From Onchidella celtica (taxonomy: Eukaryota > Mollusca > Gastropoda > Systellommatophora > Onchidiidae), in the NCBI GenBank assembly GCA_963931925.1, contig OZ007573.1, positions 35,198,807 to 35,262,806 of the forward strand: a stretch of 64,000 bases of DNA, written 5' to 3'. Below the pieces are notes generated by a model. It was not told the DNA's origin. It was given only the letters and a program-made list of their open reading frames with translations, and did not search any database. Positions 59,501 to 64,000 of the stretch are shown here, piece after piece (within the stretch, counting starts at the first letter, position 1; each line of letters begins with the position of its first letter). The position numbers and the translations under genes are program-made.

Positions 59501-60191
59501 ATGAAAAAGGGAGACGCCACAAGTGGTGACAGACGACATCTTTAACATATCCACTCAGATCAAGCTTAGCTTGCTTCATTAGCGTGTGACTTTAAAATAA
59601 TTATGCCTTTTTGTGAGCCAGATATGCTTGTTTTTGTGTAGGCCAACCCGATTAAAATGAGCCTCAATTCATTATCTATGAACACTGACGTCTATAACTG
59701 GAAGCTAGCAAAGGTCCATTTTTAAGAGCAATAATTTTTTTAAAATCCCTTTGGGTTATAATCACCGAAAATATGGCTACACTGTCTAGAATGATAATAT
59801 AGTTACTAGTAATTAATGCAGTGCAAAATACAGTGCAAGCTGCCAGGGGCTTGGCCAACAAGGTTTGGGAATCACTGCCATTTTAAAGAGAATAGCGATG
59901 ACATGGTGGAGGGCATGTGGAATAACAAATAGAAACAGTTTCAAAAGTGCGTCCTGACAAGAAACAGACAGTTTATAGCAGAGGATCTAACTACAGAATA
60001 GTTCATGCAATGACAGAGTCCCCAACGAGGGGAGATAATAGGTCTGTCCCTAATTATACCAAAAAAGGGTTGTGTGATACAAAACATGCAAGCAAGGTTC
60101 ACATCACAAGCTAAAACCAAAAAAAAAGTTATCAAGGACTAGAAAAACATTGACCACAAAAAAACTTGAAAAGCCAACACCTATTACACTA
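56594..60191. other. Downstream flank and 3' UTR of the right-hand gene
   Basis: The part just left of 60192 should be 3' UTR of the minus-strand gene. AATAAA-type signals on the minus strand occur (for example ctttatt near 59306), but none can be chosen. A 30-nt open segment at 57072-57101 with good acceptor (cctccctgacag) and weak donor (GTACAT) could be a micro-exon. A hAT-like single terminus (ggtttgggaatcactgcc) lies near 59862-59879. Confidence 0.4.
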
Positions 60192-61306
60192 TTAGTTTTT
60201 GCCCCACAAAAGTGTATGCTCACCACCCAAGTTTCTACAATCTACAAAATCCTCTACAGCCCTCCTTTGCAACTGTGCATCTTCCTTCTCCCTGCCTGCG
60301 GAAAATCCTTGCTCAATGAGCTGCTGATATATTGTTTGTCGTGGAATTTGTGGAGTTGAAAAAGTGCTCCCTAAAATCTCTGAGACGGTATTCTGTATGC
60401 TGTCTGCACTATAGGGCAGACCTTGCTGTGAAGCACTGAGGGACATCTTTTCCTCAAATGGCATTTGAGGACGGGACAAACATCCAGGGTCATCCGCGAA
60501 ATTAATTATCTTCCCAGTCTGGCTGGAAGTGACATCCTTTGATGACCAAGATTCAACATCTTTAGATCTTTGTGCATGAGGGATGAAAGACTTTGATCCA
60601 GGCATTGTTTGATTCATTTTGTCAAATATATTTCCACGTGCTAGGGCTGAGAATGTATCTCGTGCTGGCAAAAATGCCCTCTTGTCGTGTGTTGAAATTC
60701 CCCGACTTGTCATGGCAGATCTGTTGAAATGTTTCGTGGATGTCGATGGTTCAGTGGATCTCTGACCGTAAGTTTCACTATCAGTTTTCTTTAGTAGTGA
60801 GAACTTTTTCCTCCTATCCACAGTTAACTTAGCAGGGCTTCTTACAGTTCTATCCTCCAAGTTCCTGAATGGCAACTTCTCAGTAAATGCATGCTTTTCA
60901 TACTTTGACTCATCAACAGGAACTGTTTCTGATGTTAACTTTTTCAATTCCACTGTGGATGGCTTTTGCGGGATGTAATTCATTTTTGATGAAAGTCTAT
61001 CATTTCCTGAGATATTCAAATGATTATGGCCCTTGCCTGAAGTATTGGAACTTGTCTTAACTTGTTTCAGTTCAGAGTCCATGGTTTTACGGAATGCCTG
61101 AGGAAATGATTTCTTCAACTGCCTTTCATAATTTGCAGTTTGCATCTCTTTCAGATTCAATCCAGACAAGTCTTGAGGTATATTACTGGGTGGTTTTGAG
61201 GATCGATGCTCTACAATTTTGATGTCATCCTCCTGAGCACAGACATTACTATTGGAAGGAAGATGACAAGTTTTACCTGTGAGAGCCTCCATAGCAGACT
61301 TTTTCC
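60192..61306 (-). CDS. Unknown Ser-rich protein, last coding exon
   Basis: The exon begins after acceptor cttgcag and gives two bases plus 371 codons, ending at TAA (60192-60194). It reads GKKSAMEALTGKTCHLPS at its start and EDFVDCRNLGGEHTLLWGKN at its end. The composition is rich in Ser, Lys, Thr, Gln and Pro with few hydrophobic blocks, so most of it is probably disordered. The C-terminal 60 residues (from about TPQIPRQTIYQQLIEQGFSA) look more structured and helical. No membrane span, signal peptide or enzyme motif is visible. The frame joins in phase to the exon at 63134-64000. I do not recognise the family; a nuclear or scaffold role is possible but unsupported. Confidence 0.82.
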
Positions 61307-63133
61307 CTGCAAGCAGAGATTTCACATTTTAGAATTCATATTATGATTGTGATTGACGAATTCTGCAGAATGGATGATCATGATGTCTGATTGAAAAAAA
61401 CAAAAACAAAAGTAACACAAGAACCAGAAGAAAATCAAGCTCCTATTCATTAGATTTTTCTGAAAATGTAAAAATTTGTATAAAATCATGTAAAAGTCCC
61501 ATTAGACTTAATTATCTCCATATTTAACAAGTACCGGATGAAAATAAAAAGCAAGAACACTGAAGCTTGCTTGGAGCAAAGGAACAATCACTTCAACTGA
61601 GTGGAGAGTTTTTGGATTTAACAAAAATGCTATCTGGGTAATGAAATTAATTCAGAACTCTGCTTTGCTTGCTTTTAGTTTTAGGCTTTTTTTCCCCCCG
61701 CTCTTTTCTATTAAAAATCAAACTCAGAGTTCAAAACAATTGCGCTCTGATCATTGAGTCTGTAGAAATATGAAATCTCTGCTACAAGGGGTGGGGCAGG
61801 GCATGATACTGTGATAACTATAGTGCATGCTTGAACAATGGTATGGTTTAAAAGCAACAAGTAGACAACATGAACTGTTCTGTGAGCATAACCATCTACA
61901 TGACATGAAATGAAAAGGGATGGTGATTACATTAGCATGACATCTTTGGAGAAGTAGGTATGATAATATTATTGTATAATACGAAGACATATCAATATTT
62001 TGATGGTGGAGAAAGAAAAAGGAAAGATTATTTATAAGACAATCACTCAAACTAATATAAAGAGGGTCTAAGTATGATGATCTGTTGACAATAATAACAA
62101 CAAAAATTAACAGTGAAAATGTGACATAAAACAAAAGTGTGAAAATTTAATGGGCAAATCTAGTTTAATAAGCAAATTGTTTGATTCTCACGCAAATCAA
62201 GCTCACACGAGATACACAATATAATTATAATTATGTTTACATCAAAATATCTACGAACTTTTAACTTTATGACACACTAACTTGGTAATGGCAGTATTTC
62301 AGCCTTCCATAGGCTACCAAACAGGTTCAGTTGTTATGATGAGAATATGAATGTATTGTAACATTGTAATGCAGTTATCTAAATTACTAATTCAAATACA
62401 TGTTGTGTATCAGTCAGTGAATGTAGAGTTTCCAGAAGTACAACAAATATTAAACTTAAACTAAAGTGCAATGACAATACTTTCTTTAGAAAAGTGATAC
62501 CAGACAAATAAAGTCTGATTTTCCTTGAGCATGGCTGCACAACAGTTTTATTTATACCAATGAACTTTACAACAGTAAAATCACTGAGCTTCACGGTATT
62601 TCTTTTAATTTTTCTCAGCTGCAAAATTTCTTGATATTTATGCGCTGAAAGAACTGTACAATGTCAACTGCACTGCAGCGGTGTTTCACTCTCATTTTGG
62701 CAACACGACAGCCACAACGGCAAAAGGACCATGGGCCATGTGTACCCATTTAGCATACATACAATCATAATGCCAGATTAAAAATGTCAGCACCTAGCAC
62801 TGCTCTCCCAAATGAGAAAAAGATGAGCAAAAACAATAGGCTAAAGCACTATGTAACATGTCTTAGCATATTCAAGAGTGTAAGAAAGATCAGTATTGTG
62901 GATGAGTTGGCGACAGAAAACATTCACTAATCTGACAGAGACCAAGAGCATAACTTTTTGGGGAGCACGTCTCTAAAGGTTTATTTGCTGCAATGATAGT
63001 GAAAAATAGAACATGTTCATCAGTAAACAATTAGCAGGGCAAGCATGCAAAACAAAATTCAAAATTTGACTATGCCAGCACTTAAAAGTTGTTTGGAATA
63101 AACTTGTTTGGCAATATTAAGAAGATCACTTAC
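61307..63133 (-). other. Last intron of the unknown gene
   Basis: The 1827-bp intron has donor GTAAGT and acceptor TTGCAG on the minus strand. It is AT-rich and I found no further exon, TIR or array in it. Confidence 0.75.
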
Positions 63134-64000
63134 CTGGGAAACTAGTTCCTCCACTTGCGGCACCTCCAAACTGGAGAGCAAAGGCCAAATTTTTCAGTGC
63201 CTGACCTTCCATAGCCTCCTGGTTCTGGATTTGGGATCGTATCTGCTCGTACAAAGACAGAGCAGCATTTCCCCCCGGGGACATGGGAGATTTCTGCGGG
63301 GATGGGGTGCTGTCTCGTGACAGGGATGGTGGGAAGCTGCTATTTAACAAACCTGTGGTTTTGCTGGAAGAAGCTGTGGGTGAAGTTCGATCTCCACTGG
63401 TATTGGATGGCAGGAATTTCTTAGGGGGTGATGGTTGCCGTTTGTTCTTTTGGGAGCTATAGCCCGCGAAATCAGCGGCCGTGCGCACATTCAGTGCTGA
63501 TAGTGAACTAGTGTTAGTTCCAGAAAAAATGCCACCTTTTACTTGCTGCTGGTATTGGGGGTGTCTGGGGTCAGAGGTCCCCAAAACTGTTCCAAACTTT
63601 AATTGTGAATTTGAGGAGTTAGCTCCTTTCGAGGGCAATGGCTGCTGCTGGTACATAACTTTGTTCTGGGGATCTTTGGAAGACATGTGGATACCCATGG
63701 CAGTCCCAAGTTTATCTGATGTATGAGAAGGGTTGGACACTGTCCCAGGGATATCCGTTCCCATTGCTTGCTGTCGTTTCTTCGGCACATAGTTCTGACT
63801 TGGTTTGGAGGCAGCTAAGCTTTCTGATCTTGCTTGCTGCATCAATGATTGTTTCTGCTGCAAAGATGAATGAGGAATTTTAGACCCAGTGGAACGTTTA
63901 TGTAACGTGTTCATTGGAATGCGATTCACAGCTACAACAGGGCTGGTGGATTTCCCCACAGGAACAATGGAGCTGACGTTAGTCCATGATGAATTGGGGA
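63134..64000 (-). CDS. Unknown Ser/Gln/Pro-rich protein, penultimate exon (partial)
   Basis: On the minus strand the frame is open from the right edge to donor GTAAGT at 63128-63133, so 289 codons are visible and the exon starts outside the window. There is no in-frame ATG needed: the frame continues upstream to 64000. The sequence is rich in Ser, Gln, Pro and Asn, with clusters such as SLQQKQSLMQQARSESLAAS and SRDSTPSPQKSPMSPGGNAA (several Ser-Pro sites that suit proline-directed kinases). The end, LYEQIRSQIQNQEAMEGQAL then KNLAFALQFGG, is likely a helix. It leaves one base of a Gly codon completed by the next exon. Confidence 0.8.

Noticed and set aside
60192..61325. Translation starting at 61325 as a separate 377-codon gene
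   Set aside because: The first codon would be GTG in the intron; the acceptor at 61307-61310 and phase agreement with 63134-64000 show it is the last exon of a longer gene.

Overview
The window is animal nuclear DNA: large introns with GT-AG splice sites, few long ORFs, dense microsatellites and many transposon families. Repeated short motifs built on tacatgta, a Gmr1-type Ty3/gypsy element, tRNA-derived SINEs and a strongly conserved animal transporter gene fit a marine invertebrate, most likely a mollusc. That taxonomic guess is inference. No bacterial genes, CRISPR array or operon is present.

Layout. (1) 1125-30516, minus strand: the first four coding exons of an SLC36-type proton-coupled amino acid transporter. 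Exon 1 is 30239-30516, exon 2 is 28919-29009, exon 3 is 2400-2488 and exon 4 is 1125-1217; the gene continues past the left edge. Splice phases agree at all three junctions. Intron 2 is 26.4 kb and holds most of the first half of the window: a pair of diverged 450-bp repeats, a 70-bp array, four stacked tandem arrays (9849-11385), a possible MADF-domain first exon on the plus strand, a complete-ended LTR retrotransposon, a hAT-type element, a 43-bp minisatellite and the 3' end of an L2/CR1-like LINE. (2) 30517-60191: mostly intergenic, filled with SINEs, TIR elements, a reversed solo LTR, a palindromic 98-bp inverted repeat, and a 2.5-kb G/T-rich tandem array. One or two candidate small exons are noted. 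(3) 60192-64000, minus strand: the last two exons of a gene for a long, Ser/Gln/Pro-rich, probably disordered protein that I do not recognise.

The most interesting object is the LTR element at 12453-19635. It has two 1193-bp LTRs that differ by one base in my reading, a 5-bp target duplication, and a tRNA-Pro-type primer site. Its domain order is Gag-protease-integrase-reverse transcriptase-RNase H, the copia-like order known for Gmr1-clade Ty3/gypsy elements, and its capsid C-terminus resembles the SCAN domain. It is nevertheless defective: most of the integrase core and the N-terminal part of the reverse transcriptase are missing, and an amber codon interrupts the integrase zinc domain. Young LTRs on a dead body imply mobilisation in trans, or very recent decay. 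A second, older copy of the same LTR lies reversed at about 34749-35818.
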